Assembly (NCBI GenBank): GCA_002440765.1 | Contig: DJVC01000025.1 | Span: 1 to 12,871, forward strand | Direction: 5' to 3' | Length of the DNA stretch: 12,871 nucleotides | Source of the DNA: a bacterium UBP3_UBA6266 | GTDB lineage: Bacteria; Auribacterota; UBA6266 | Shown: positions 1 through 6,610 of the stretch, one piece after another | How positions within the stretch are numbered: position 1 is the first letter of the stretch | Layout: every line of letters starts with the position of its first letter | Made by a program: the position numbers and the translations under genes | Notes under the pieces: model-generated | Database searches by the model: none | What the model was told of the DNA's origin: nothing | The model's input: only the letters and a program-made list of their open reading frames with translations

Positions 1-611
1 AAGGGACTCATTCGGAAATGCTTATCAGGGATTTTGGGCTTAAGCATATCTCTACCGGCGATTTGCTGAGAGAAGAATTAAAAAAGTCTTCTCCCGCGGG
101 GCTTGAAGCCAAAAGCTATATGGATAAAGGAAGCCTGGTGCCTGACGCGGTTGTAATGAAACTTCTGGTCGGAGCTGTAGAGGGTATTAAAAATGAGCAG
201 GGTTTTCTGCTTGACGGTTTTCCCAGAAATGAGTCCCAGGCCGGAATGCTCCAAAAAGAGCTTGTTCCCAGAAATATGACTATCGACAAAGTTATTTACC
301 TGAATGTCTCGAAAGATGTGGTTATCAAAAGGCTTACGGGCAGAAGAATCTGCAAAAGCTGCGGGGCTGTTTATCACGTAATTAATATGTCCCCCAAAAA
401 GGAAGGCATTTGCGATAAATGCGGCGGAATTCTGTACCAGAGGTCTGATGATACGGAACAAACGGTCCTGCACAGGCTTGAAGTGTACAGGAAAGAGACG
501 GAAGGTCTTATCAATTATTATAAAGCCAGGAAAATTCTGGCGGAAGTTAACGCGGACTTGTCGCGGGATGATACATATTCCCTGATTCTGCAGAGATTAG
601 GGGAAAAATAG
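1..611 (+). CDS. adk: Adenylate kinase, 5' end cut off by the window edge
   Basis: Adenylate kinase converts ATP and AMP to two ADP in the cytoplasm. The reading frame is open to the window edge (first full codon at base 3). The first visible residues, GTHSE before Met at 18, match the end of the P-loop (GxxGxGKGT), so about 13 N-terminal residues are missing and Met at 18 is internal. Visible landmarks, numbered from that Met, are the AMP-binding ISTGDLLR (11-18), the DGFPRNESQA segment (66-75, Asn where Thr is usual) and a LID domain with four cysteines (C112, C115, C132, C135). The cysteines indicate the zinc-binding long form. The C-terminus is complete. It lies 12 nt before map in the standard spc-operon order, normally preceded by secY. 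Identification is very secure. Confidence 0.96.
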   Translation, partial: GTHSEMLIRDFGLKHISTGDLLREELKKSSPAGLEAKSYMDKGSLVPDAVVMKLLVGAVEGIKNEQGFLLDGFPRNESQAGMLQKELVPRNMTIDKVIYLNVSKDVVIKRLTGRRICKSCGAVYHVINMSPKKEGICDKCGGILYQRSDDTEQTVLHRLEVYRKETEGLINYYKARKILAEVNADLSRDDTYSLILQRLGEK

Positions 612-623
612 CGCGAGTTTTTA

Positions 624-1370
624 ATGATAGTTATAAAAACACCCGAACAAGTTGAAAAGATAAAATACGGCGGAAAAATATTAGCCGAGCTCTTTGAAAT
701 TCTTAAGCAGAGGATAAAACCGGGGATAACGACAGGTGAACTGGACGTGATATCGGAAGAATTCCTTTTGAAACGCGGCGTCAGGCCGGCTTTCAAGGGC
801 TATAAAGGATTTCCGGCCACATTGTGCGTTTCTGTCAATGAAGAAGTTGTGCACGGGATACCTTCTTCGAAGAAGATTCTTAATGAAGGAGATATTGTCA
901 GCGTTGATGTCGGGGCTATCCACGAAAGTTTTTATTCCGATGCCGCCCGTACGTATCCGGTCGGACACATCAGCGGGGAATTAGAAAAGCTTATCAGGAT
1001 TACAAAAGAATCTCTGGATATTGCAATAAGCAGAGCCGTTGTGCAAAACAAGCTTTTTGATATTTCCAGTTCTGTCGAGCAATATGTTAAAAAACATGGC
1101 TATACGGTTGTGAGGGATTTTGTAGGCCACGGTATAGGGCAGAAAATGCATGAAGACCCTCAAATCCCCAACTTTGGGATACCTGATACGGGTCCCGGGC
1201 TTGAAAAGGGAATGGTATTTGCGATTGAGCCGATGGTCAATATGGGTTCTTTTGAAGTTGAAGTGCTTAAAGATAACTGGACGGTAGTAACGATTGACAG
1301 AAAACCCTCTGCGCATTTTGAGGATACGATTGTTATTACGGAAGGGAAACCCGAAATTCTTACAAGGTGA
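624..1370 (+). CDS. map: Methionine aminopeptidase, type I
   Basis: Removes the initiator methionine from new proteins co-translationally. The 248-residue length and the MIVIKTPEQ start are typical of bacterial type I enzymes without an N-terminal extension. All five dimetal ligands are visible: D95 (SVDVGA), D106 (YSDAART), H169 (GHGIG), E202 (IEPM) and E233 (HFEDT). The substrate-binding H77 (VVHGIP) is also present. The gene starts 12 nt after adk with a poor Shine-Dalgarno site, so translation may rely on coupling to adk. It is followed 12 nt later by infA. The adk-map-infA order is classical. Nothing is missing or unusual. Confidence 0.97.
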   Translation: MIVIKTPEQVEKIKYGGKILAELFEILKQRIKPGITTGELDVISEEFLLKRGVRPAFKGYKGFPATLCVSVNEEVVHGIPSSKKILNEGDIVSVDVGAIHESFYSDAARTYPVGHISGELEKLIRITKESLDIAISRAVVQNKLFDISSSVEQYVKKHGYTVVRDFVGHGIGQKMHEDPQIPNFGIPDTGPGLEKGMVFAIEPMVNMGSFEVEVLKDNWTVVTIDRKPSAHFEDTIVITEGKPEILTR

Positions 1371-1382
1371 GAAGGTGCTGTT

Positions 1383-1601
1383 GTGACAAAAGAGGAATCG
1401 ATTAAAGTTGACGGTGTTGTATCTGAAGTTTTGCCCAATACGATGTTCAGGGTACAGCTTGCAAACGGACATACAATACTTGCCCATATTTCCGGTAAAA
1501 TGAGGATGCATTTCATAAGGATACTTCCCGGGGACAGGGTTCAGGTTGAGATGTCACCGTATGACCTTACTAAGGGAAGGATTACCTTCCGGCAGAAGTA
1601 A
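1383..1601 (+). CDS. infA: Translation initiation factor IF-1
   Basis: IF-1 binds the A site of the 30S subunit during initiation. The product is 72 residues, the normal size, and is a single S1/OB-fold domain with the conserved stretches [27 protein letters not shown] and [11 protein letters not shown]. The start is GTG at 1383, preceded by GAAGGTG at 1371-1377 with good spacing. No closer in-frame start would keep the conserved N-terminus. It begins 12 nt after map and is separated from rpmJ by a 61-nt spacer with possible secondary structure. The 3' end of the gene (1575-1590) contains a perfect 6-bp inverted repeat around ATTA, encoded by conserved codons and probably incidental. Confidence 0.97.
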   Translation: MTKEESIKVDGVVSEVLPNTMFRVQLANGHTILAHISGKMRMHFIRILPGDRVQVEMSPYDLTKGRITFRQK

Positions 1602-1662
1602 GACGGCGGAGCTGTCTGAAGGATAATATTTTAATAAGGATAAGAAGACAGAGGATTGAGAT
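1602..1662 (+). promoter_or_regulatory. infA-rpmJ spacer with possible weak stem over the rpmJ ribosome-binding site
   Basis: The spacer contains CTGTCT at 1612-1617 and its exact reverse complement AGACAG at 1646-1651. Pairing would give a 6-bp stem with a 28-nt A/T-rich loop. The last G of the right arm is the first base of GAGG (1651-1654), the likely rpmJ Shine-Dalgarno site. The same arm sequence recurs in the rpsM leader at 1783-1818. A stem this short with so large a loop is weak and may be chance, so a regulatory role is only a suggestion. Confidence 0.25.
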
Positions 1663-1776
1663 ATGAAAGTTAGATCGGCAGTTAAAAGACGTTGTGAAAA
1701 ATGTAAAATTGTGCGCCGCAAAGGGGTTGTTCATGTAATATGCACAAACCCAAAACACAGGCAAAGACAGGGGTAG
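1663..1776 (+). CDS. rpmJ: 50S ribosomal protein L36, zinc-binding form
   Basis: A 37-residue gene read directly from the sequence. The product starts [14 protein letters not shown] and ends HRQRQG. It carries the zinc-ribbon ligands C11, C14, C27 and H32 (CxxC...CxxxxH) of the C+ form of L36, a small protein of the large subunit. Length and sequence are typical. GAGG at 1651-1654 lies 8 nt before the ATG. It sits between infA and rpsM as in most bacteria. The retained cysteines imply a zinc-dependent form, which in some bacteria is exchanged for a zinc-free paralogue under zinc limitation. No such paralogue is visible here. Confidence 0.97.
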   Translation: MKVRSAVKRRCEKCKIVRRKGVVHVICTNPKHRQRQG

Positions 1777-1782
1777 TGTGTC

Positions 1783-1843
1783 CTGTCTCATATACTTGGT
1801 TTTCAAGTGCGGAGACAGAAGTTAAAATTTTTTTAAAAGGAGG
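1783..1843 (+). promoter_or_regulatory. Structured leader of rpsM with stem-loop before the Shine-Dalgarno site
   Basis: The 72-nt rpmJ-rpsM spacer can fold into a two-part hairpin. The outer 7-bp stem pairs CTGTCTC (1783-1789) with GAGACAG (1812-1818). The inner 5-bp stem pairs ACTTG (1794-1798) with CAAGT (1804-1808) around the loop GTTTT. A 4x3 internal loop separates them. After a 9-nt gap come seven T (1828-1834) and then the strong AAGGAGG (1837-1843). The T tract is too far from the stem for a canonical intrinsic terminator. In Escherichia coli, S4 represses this operon by binding a structured rpsM leader. Position and structure suggest a comparable leader here, but this is inference. 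Confidence 0.5.
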
Positions 1844-1848
1844 AAGAT

Positions 1849-2232
1849 GTGCCAAGAATTGCAGGAGTTGATGTTCCCAAAGAAAAAAGAATAGTAATTG
1901 CCCTTACTTATATCTACGGTATAGGTAAGGCAACGGCATCAAAGATACTGAGAGATGCCAGAATAGATGAAAGCAAAAGAGCAAAAGACCTGTCCGACGA
2001 GGAAATAAGCAGGATAGCGGGTATTATTCAGGCGAGCGTCAGGGTTGAAGGTGATTTACGGAGAGAAGTTGCGGCCAACATAAAAAGACTTATGGCTGTA
2101 GGGGCTTACAGAGGCTTGCGGCACAGGAAAGGACTTCCTGTGAGAGGGCAGAGAACAAAAACAAATGCCAGGACCAGAAAAGGCCCGAGGAAGACCATTG
2201 CGGGAAAGAAGAAAACCGCGGCGCTTAAATAA
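1849..2232 (+). CDS. rpsM: 30S ribosomal protein S13
   Basis: S13 sits in the head of the small subunit, contacting 16S rRNA, S19 and the P-site tRNA. The 127-residue product begins [14 protein letters not shown] and includes the conserved [14 protein letters not shown] helix-hairpin region. The basic tail, with [21 protein letters not shown], reaches toward the tRNAs. The start is GTG at 1849, set by AAGGAGG at 1837-1843. An ATG at 1847 overlaps it but is in another frame. This is the first gene of the alpha-operon segment rpsM-rpsK-rpsD-rpoA-rplQ and is preceded by the structured leader, so its translation may be the controlled step. Confidence 0.98.
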   Translation: MPRIAGVDVPKEKRIVIALTYIYGIGKATASKILRDARIDESKRAKDLSDEEISRIAGIIQASVRVEGDLRREVAANIKRLMAVGAYRGLRHRKGLPVRGQRTKTNARTRKGPRKTIAGKKKTAALK

Positions 2233-2259
2233 TATTTGAAACCCCAAGGAGAAACAATT

Positions 2260-2667
2260 ATGGCGAAGATGTCAGGAAAAGGAAGTTCTAAAAAAGCGGC
2301 ACCAAAAAAAGCGACCAGAAGCGTGCCTGCCGGAATTGCGCATATTCAGGCAACTTTTAATAATACAATAGTCTCCATCACCGATATGGGCGGCCAAGTG
2401 CTTTCCTGGGCGAGCGCGGGAAAAGTCGGTTTTGCGGGGTCAAGAAAAAGCACTGCTTTTGCAGCACAGGTTGTCGCCGAGCAGGCGGGGCAGAGAGCCA
2501 GAGATTTTGGTGTGAGAGAATTAGAGGTAAGGGTCAAAGGACCCGGAGCAGGCAGGGAATCTGCAATCAGAGCTCTTCAGGCAATCGGGTTTGAAATTAC
2601 GCTTATAAGGGATTTAACCCCCATACCTCATAACGGATGCAGGCCGCCCAAGAGAAGAAGAGTTTAA
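2260..2667 (+). CDS. rpsK: 30S ribosomal protein S11
   Basis: S11 lies on the platform of the small subunit near the mRNA exit. I place the start at ATG 2260, giving 135 residues, because AAGGAG (2246-2251) lies 8 nt upstream. A longer reading from TTG at 2236 would add eight residues absent from the family. The N-terminus is a short lysine-rich stretch. The body has the conserved [33 protein letters not shown] and [15 protein letters not shown] segments and ends [12 protein letters not shown]. The Asn-Gly pair in that tail (N125-G126) corresponds to the site known to become isoaspartate in E. coli S11. It follows rpsM by 27 nt. Confidence 0.97.
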   Translation: MAKMSGKGSSKKAAPKKATRSVPAGIAHIQATFNNTIVSITDMGGQVLSWASAGKVGFAGSRKSTAFAAQVVAEQAGQRARDFGVRELEVRVKGPGAGRESAIRALQAIGFEITLIRDLTPIPHNGCRPPKRRRV

Positions 2668-2710
2668 CGGGATATATGTTAGAAGCAAAAATCAGCAAGG
2701 AGATATTTTA

Positions 2711-3328
2711 ATGGGAAGGTACCTCGGTTCGAAACACAAAATATGCAGAAGAGTGGGAGAAGCATTGTGCGGTTCCGTAAAATGCCCCGTTCACAAAAGG
2801 AATTCACCTCCGGGCCAGCACGGATCTATGAAAAGGCAGAGAAAACTATCCGAGTATGGTGTGATGATGCTTGAAAAACAGAAATTACGTTTTATCTTCG
2901 GACTTCTGGAAAAACAATTCAGAAAATATTTCCAGAAGGCGGCCAGGATGAGCGGGAAAACAGGGTATAACCTTCTTCTGCTGCTTGAAACAAGATTGGA
3001 TAACCTTGTTTACAGGGCGGGCTTTGCCCCCACTGTAGCGGCCGCCAGACAGATGGTCCGTCACGGGCATTTTGTTGTGGACGGCAGGAAAGTTGATATT
3101 CCTTCTTTCCAGGTAAAAGAAGGGCAGACTGTTAAATTGAAAGAAAAAAGCCGCAGCAAACCGACCTTTGCCGCTTTTGCGGAAGATAACAAAGACAAAC
3201 TTCCCGACATGTCTTATTTAGAGAGGAATCTGGGTTCTTTTGAGTTTAGGATTAAACATATGCCAAAAAGGGAAGAAATCCCTGTTGCTATAAATGAACA
3301 ATTAATCGTTGAGCTTTATTCCAAGTAA
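2711..3328 (+). CDS. rpsD: 30S ribosomal protein S4, variant Cys/His N-terminus
   Basis: S4 is a primary 16S rRNA binder that nucleates 30S assembly, and in several bacteria it represses its own operon. Length is 205 residues. Conserved parts are PPGQHG (34-39), the SEYGVMMLEKQKLRFIFGLLEKQF helix region, and the S4 RNA-binding domain with RLDNLVYRAGFA and ARQMVRHGHF. The N-terminus has H9, C12, C20, C25 and H28. This resembles the zinc knuckle of cysteine-containing S4 proteins, but with His near the first cysteine position and a shorter middle spacing. It probably still binds zinc, though this is inferred from spacing only. AAGGAG at 2697-2702 supports ATG at 2711. Confidence 0.97.
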   Translation: MGRYLGSKHKICRRVGEALCGSVKCPVHKRNSPPGQHGSMKRQRKLSEYGVMMLEKQKLRFIFGLLEKQFRKYFQKAARMSGKTGYNLLLLLETRLDNLVYRAGFAPTVAAARQMVRHGHFVVDGRKVDIPSFQVKEGQTVKLKEKSRSKPTFAAFAEDNKDKLPDMSYLERNLGSFEFRIKHMPKREEIPVAINEQLIVELYSK

Positions 3329-3356
3329 AGTTAAATAAATTTTTACGGAGGCTAAA

Positions 3357-4349
3357 ATGTCAGTTAAGTTGGGAAGATTTGAAATGCCGAACAGGCTTAA
3401 AAAAGAAGAACAGTCTGCAACTAATTATTATGCGAAATTCATCGCAGAACCCTTTGAAAGAGGGTATGGATATACCATAGGCAATTCCCTGAGGAGAGTA
3501 CTGTTGTCCTCCCTGGAAGGGATTGCCGTTACCGCTGTAAAGATTGAAGGAGTCCAGCATGAATTTTCAACAATGAAAGGTGTCATAGAAGACGTGGCGC
3601 AGATTTTATTGAACATCAAGAAAATTCTGCTTGTTTCCGATTCGCGGGAACATAAAAAAATATCGCTTAACGTGTCTAAGGAAGGTGAAGTGAAAGCCGG
3701 CGATATCAAGACGGACGGCACAGTAACCGTGCTGAATTCTGATCTCCACATTGCCACACTTGAGAAAGGCGGAAGATTGGCTGTTGAAATGGATGTTGAA
3801 ATCGGCAGGGGATACCGCCTTGCGGAAAATAACAAGAAAAAAGGACAGCCCATAGGATATATTCCGATGGATTCCATATTTTCTCCGGTTAAGAAGGTTA
3901 AATATTCAGTGGAGAATACAAGGGTGGGACAGATGACCGACTATGACAAGCTGATAGTCGAAATCTGGACGGACGGGCGGCTGTTGCCCGAGGAAGCATT
4001 AAAGCAGTCATCCGCTATTCTCAGGGCGCATCTCGATGTCTTTGTGAACTACGATGATAATTATGTAGAGTTTGAAGAGGAAGACAAGACCGAAAAGAAA
4101 GAGGAAGAAGGCAATAAGAAAAAACTGAATATGCCTATCAGTGAAATAGAATTATCGGTGAGGTCTACCAACTGTCTGAGAAATGCCAGCATAAACAGTA
4201 TCGGAGAATTGGTTTCGATGACTGAAATGGACCTTCTCAAGCAGAGGAATTTCGGCAAAAAGTCACTTAATGAAATAAAGGCTGTTCTTAAAGAGCTCAA
4301 CCTTTCTCTCGGCATGAAGACAGAAAAAGAGCCCGAAGAACAGAAATAA
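3357..4349 (+). CDS. rpoA: RNA polymerase alpha subunit
   Basis: Alpha dimerises through its N-terminal domain to seed RNA polymerase assembly. Its C-terminal domain binds upstream promoter DNA and activators. Length is 330 residues, normal for bacteria. The N-terminal domain covers about 1-240 and includes the conserved RGYGYTIGNSLRRVLLSSLEG (35-55) and AVEMDVEIGRGY. A charged linker rich in Glu and Lys spans about 238-257. The C-terminal domain (about 258-320) has ELSVRSTNCL, NFGKKSLNEIK and LSLGM. R269 aligns with the DNA-contacting R265 of E. coli. GGAGG at 3347-3351 sets the start. It lies between rpsD and rplQ as expected. Confidence 0.98.
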   Translation: MSVKLGRFEMPNRLKKEEQSATNYYAKFIAEPFERGYGYTIGNSLRRVLLSSLEGIAVTAVKIEGVQHEFSTMKGVIEDVAQILLNIKKILLVSDSREHKKISLNVSKEGEVKAGDIKTDGTVTVLNSDLHIATLEKGGRLAVEMDVEIGRGYRLAENNKKKGQPIGYIPMDSIFSPVKKVKYSVENTRVGQMTDYDKLIVEIWTDGRLLPEEALKQSSAILRAHLDVFVNYDDNYVEFEEEDKTEKKEEEGNKKKLNMPISEIELSVRSTNCLRNASINSIGELVSMTEMDLLKQRNFGKKSLNEIKAVLKELNLSLGMKTEKEPEEQK

Positions 4350-4368
4350 ATGTATAGGAGCAGAAATT

Positions 4369-4803
4369 ATGCAGCACGGTAAAAAGAAATCAAATAAGCT
4401 AAATATGCAGGCAGCGCACAGGAAATCTGTATTCTCCAATCTTTTGTGCCAGCTTATAAATCACGGGAGAATCAAAACTACAGAAGTAAAGGCAAAACAA
4501 CTTGTAAGACAGGCTGACAAAATAATTACTGTTGCTAAAAAACAGACACTTCATGCCAGAAGAACAGCTGTTTCAATGCTTAATAACAAAAAAGCCGTCA
4601 AAAAGCTTTTTTCCGAGATAGCGAAACACTTTGAGAGCAGGAAAGGCGGTTATTCAAAAGTAATTAAAACAACTTACAGGCGGGGTGACGCAGCTCCTCT
4701 TGCTATTGTCGAGCTTATAGATTTTCAGCCGGTTGCGGGAACGAATAAAAAAGATAAGGATAAAAAAGCTTCAAAACCAAAGCCAAAACCAAAGGCAAAG
4801 TAG
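4369..4803 (+). CDS. rplQ: 50S ribosomal protein L17
   Basis: L17 binds 23S rRNA near the exit-tunnel side of the large subunit. The product has 144 residues, beginning MQHGKKKSNKLNMQAAHRKS and containing LINHGRIKTTEVKAKQLV and KTTYRRGDAAPLAIVEL, all family landmarks. The last 20 or so residues form a Lys/Pro/Ala tail (KPKPKPKAK), longer than in the shortest L17 proteins but of a common kind. AGGAG at 4356-4360 sets the start. This is the last gene of the operon and is followed by an intrinsic terminator 21 nt after the stop codon. Confidence 0.97.
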   Translation: MQHGKKKSNKLNMQAAHRKSVFSNLLCQLINHGRIKTTEVKAKQLVRQADKIITVAKKQTLHARRTAVSMLNNKKAVKKLFSEIAKHFESRKGGYSKVIKTTYRRGDAAPLAIVELIDFQPVAGTNKKDKDKKASKPKPKPKAK

Positions 4804-4824
4804 CGCGAAATATCTTTTTATCAT

Positions 4825-4858
4825 AAAACCCCCGCCCTTTAAGGAACGGGGTTTTTTT
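4825..4858 (+). terminator. Intrinsic terminator of the alpha operon
   Basis: AAAACCCC (4825-4832) pairs exactly with GGGGTTTT (4848-4855). The apex contains a CCTT/AAGG element, and the right arm runs into a tract of seven T (4852-4858). This is a textbook rho-independent terminator placed 21 nt after the rplQ stop, marking the end of the ribosomal operon. Confidence 0.92.
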
Positions 4859-4897
4859 GTTTATTGTTTTTACCTTTAGGAGTAAAATCAGATAGAA

Positions 4898-5413
4898 ATG
4901 GCTAAAGAAAGCAATACATTAAATCGTGCGGTTTATCTTGCCTTGAGAGATAAGCATTTTTATTATGTCAGGGAAATGTCCAGAGCCGCATTTTCAAACA
5001 AGCCCCTGGATTTCCGGATGAAAAATCTGGGGGAGCTTATGGAACACCTGAAGAATGCGGTAAAATATGCCCGGCTGGCCCTGAACGGCAATAATAAAGA
5101 CACGGAAGAGTTCGAATTCGCGGATTTTATTGATATACTGAAAGGGTCCGCCGAGGTGGCTTACACGCTGCTTCAGCATGAGAAAATACTTTCGGAAAAC
5201 GAAAAACTGATATCGAAGTTCAGCGGCGTGAGCGATGAGGATATCAGCCAATCGGAAAAACTGCACAGCGAGCGCGCGGCCGAAATAATGGTGGGTATGA
5301 ACATTTTGATAGAAAAAGGAAAGGGCAGAATCAGCGATATACAAATGTCGGCGAAAAAAAACTTTTCGAAAGGCGATAAAGACAGGTATGAAAGAATGTA
5401 CAATATGAATTGA
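4898..5413 (+). CDS. Uncharacterised helical cytoplasmic protein
   Basis: I do not recognise this 171-residue protein. It has no signal peptide, membrane segment or cysteine motif and appears almost entirely helical and highly charged. There are amphipathic stretches at about 44-64 (GELMEHLKNAVKYARLALNG), 76-106 and 124-142 (RAAEIMVGMNILIEKGKGR), compatible with a helical bundle or adaptor. The start is ATG at 4898, with an in-frame stop at 4883 just upstream. AGGAG at 4878-4882 is 15 nt away, which is unusually far. TAAAAT at 4883-4888 could instead be a -10 element giving a very short leader. It is the first gene after the ribosomal terminator and abuts the next gene, so the two may form a unit. 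Confidence 0.75.
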   Translation: MAKESNTLNRAVYLALRDKHFYYVREMSRAAFSNKPLDFRMKNLGELMEHLKNAVKYARLALNGNNKDTEEFEFADFIDILKGSAEVAYTLLQHEKILSENEKLISKFSGVSDEDISQSEKLHSERAAEIMVGMNILIEKGKGRISDIQMSAKKNFSKGDKDRYERMYNMN

Positions 5414-5433
5414 ATCGCAAGGGGAAGGTAATC

Positions 5434-5808
5434 ATGAAAAAAACGGTTTTGGAAATTTATGCTTTGCTTGTATGCCTGATATCAATATTGTTTATAATAG
5501 TGAATCTGCATGAAGTCCTTTTTGGAGCCGTCAAATTGATTAATCCGGCGATGGCTGTTTCCGAGTATGAGCAGAAACTGTACCTTAGCAATGAAAGATA
5601 TACTGAAAAGTGGAACGAGAAGAAGCTTAAAAGCTATACGGAAGAGCAGATAACGGACATAAGGGAAGACGACTATAACAGCCTGTTGGAAGTGAAGAGG
5701 AATACGGAAAAAACCAGGCTTGTAAGGTCGGTTCTGTATTTGATAATCGCATCGGCTTTTTTTGCCGGGCACTGGAGTCTGGCCGGGAAAGAACGGGTTA
5801 AAAACTGA
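5434..5808 (+). CDS. Uncharacterised membrane protein with two transmembrane segments
   Basis: A 124-residue protein that I cannot assign to a named family. Hydrophobic segments at about 4-29 and 100-117 flank a hydrophilic region rich in Glu, Lys and Tyr (about 50-97). The topology is therefore a two-pass hairpin with a soluble central loop, likely in the inner membrane. ATG at 5434 is chosen because GGGGAAGG (5421-5428) lies 5 nt upstream. A TTG at 5410 in the same frame would overlap the previous stop and add eight hydrophilic residues without a ribosome-binding site. The gene starts 20 nt after its neighbour and ends 14 nt before the HIT gene, so it is probably co-transcribed with both. 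Confidence 0.75.
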   Translation: MKKTVLEIYALLVCLISILFIIVNLHEVLFGAVKLINPAMAVSEYEQKLYLSNERYTEKWNEKKLKSYTEEQITDIREDDYNSLLEVKRNTEKTRLVRSVLYLIIASAFFAGHWSLAGKERVKN

Positions 5809-5822
5809 ACGGGAGAGCGCAA

Positions 5823-6233
5823 ATGCAGGAATGCGTATTCTGTAAAATAGTTGGCAACAAAATACCTTCGGTTAATATATATGATTCGGGCAGGTCTCTT
5901 GCCTTTATGGATATAATGCCCGCGTGTAAAGGGCATGTGCTTATTATCCCCAAGAAGCACGGAGAGATATTGACGGATATACCCGAAGAAGATTTAAAGG
6001 ATGTTATACTGACTGTTAAAAAATTAACGGATGCCATGTTTAAAGCACTGTGTTGTGACGGGATAAATGTTCATCAGTGCAACAGGCCTGCGGCCGGACA
6101 GGTTGTTGACCATGTCCATTTTCATCTGATTCCCAGAGTTGAAGGTGACAATCTTGATTTCGGCTGGCCGCATGAAACCTATGATAAGGGCGAAATGGAA
6201 AAAACAGCGGATAAAATCAGGTCCTCTCTTTAG
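5823..6233 (+). CDS. HIT-family nucleotide hydrolase/transferase (HinT-like)
   Basis: HIT proteins hydrolyse nucleoside phosphoramidates or dinucleoside polyphosphates. The 136-residue product carries the defining histidine triad HVHFHLIPR, with H97, H99 (the expected nucleophile) and H101. Upstream family landmarks are CVFCKIV (4-10), AFMDIMPACKGHVLIIPKKH (27-46) and the AGQVVDH run. C4, C7, H46 and H97 match the zinc site seen in many members. Substrate cannot be read from sequence. HinT-like adenosine phosphoramidase is the default, and Ap4A-hydrolase-like activity is possible. It begins 14 nt after the membrane protein gene and ends 11 nt before the next gene. Confidence 0.93.
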   Translation: MQECVFCKIVGNKIPSVNIYDSGRSLAFMDIMPACKGHVLIIPKKHGEILTDIPEEDLKDVILTVKKLTDAMFKALCCDGINVHQCNRPAAGQVVDHVHFHLIPRVEGDNLDFGWPHETYDKGEMEKTADKIRSSL

Positions 6234-6244
6234 ATTTCAATGAC

Positions 6245-6589
6245 ATGAGATCCAGAAGCGCTTTTCTAGAGATTTTAGCTCAGAATATCGGGGATAAACA
6301 TCCTTATAGCATAGAGGCCTACAATTTTGTTATTATGGCGCTTGCTTTTGCCAGAAAGAAAATAGGTTCTGCCGGGGATGTGCCGGCGTCGGAATTTATC
6401 AAGGCACTGGGTGTTTATGCCGAAAGGGAATTTGGTCCGATGGCGAGAAAAGTGCTCGAACACTGGGGATTGAGATCATTTAGAGATTTTGGCGAAATAG
6501 TGTTTAACATGTCCGAATGGGATTTGCTTGAAATGTCAGCGAATGATGGGATAGAAGAGTTTTTGGATGCCGGTGACTTCAAATTCTGA
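6245..6589 (+). CDS. Conserved hypothetical protein of Minf_1886 / Plancto_Ver type
   Basis: A 114-residue soluble protein resembling the uncharacterised family known as Minf_1886 or Plancto_Ver_chp, found mainly in Planctomycetes and Verrucomicrobia. Matching landmarks are an N-terminal FLEILAQ, then YSIEAYNFVIMALAFAR, a Gly-rich spacer, EREFGPMARKVLEHWGLRS (60-78) and DFGEIVFNMSEWDLL (81-95). No catalytic motif or metal site is evident and the function is unknown. The ATG at 6245 has no clear Shine-Dalgarno site and lies only 11 nt after the HIT stop, so translation may be coupled. The family match is from memory of its conserved pattern and is strong but unsearched. Confidence 0.82.
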   Translation: MRSRSAFLEILAQNIGDKHPYSIEAYNFVIMALAFARKKIGSAGDVPASEFIKALGVYAEREFGPMARKVLEHWGLRSFRDFGEIVFNMSEWDLLEMSANDGIEEFLDAGDFKF

Positions 6590-6610
6590 TTATAAAGGGG
6601 TATTTTAAGT

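Noticed and set aside
981..1516. Long - strand reading frames opposite map and infA
   Set aside because: They are shadows of strongly conserved + strand genes, overlap each other and show no family pattern.
1575..1590. Perfect 6-bp hairpin GGAAGG-ATTA-CCTTCC near the infA stop, considered as a terminator
   Set aside because: No T tract follows, the codons are constrained by the conserved GRIT motif, and the operon clearly continues.
1828..1834. T tract before rpsM read as an intrinsic terminator with the leader stem
   Set aside because: It lies 9 nt after the stem end, and the A-rich gap does not fit a canonical terminator. A leader structure is the better reading.
2236..2259. N-terminal extension of S11 from a TTG start
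   Set aside because: It has no ribosome-binding site, and the extra residues are absent from the family. AAGGAG is correctly spaced for ATG at 2260.
3428..3877. 149-residue - strand frame opposite rpoA
   Set aside because: Antisense to a conserved gene, with no ribosome-binding site or recognisable domain.
5410..5433. TTG start for the two-pass membrane protein, overlapping the previous stop
   Set aside because: GGGGAAGG at 5421-5428 is correctly placed for ATG at 5434, which begins a normal membrane segment.
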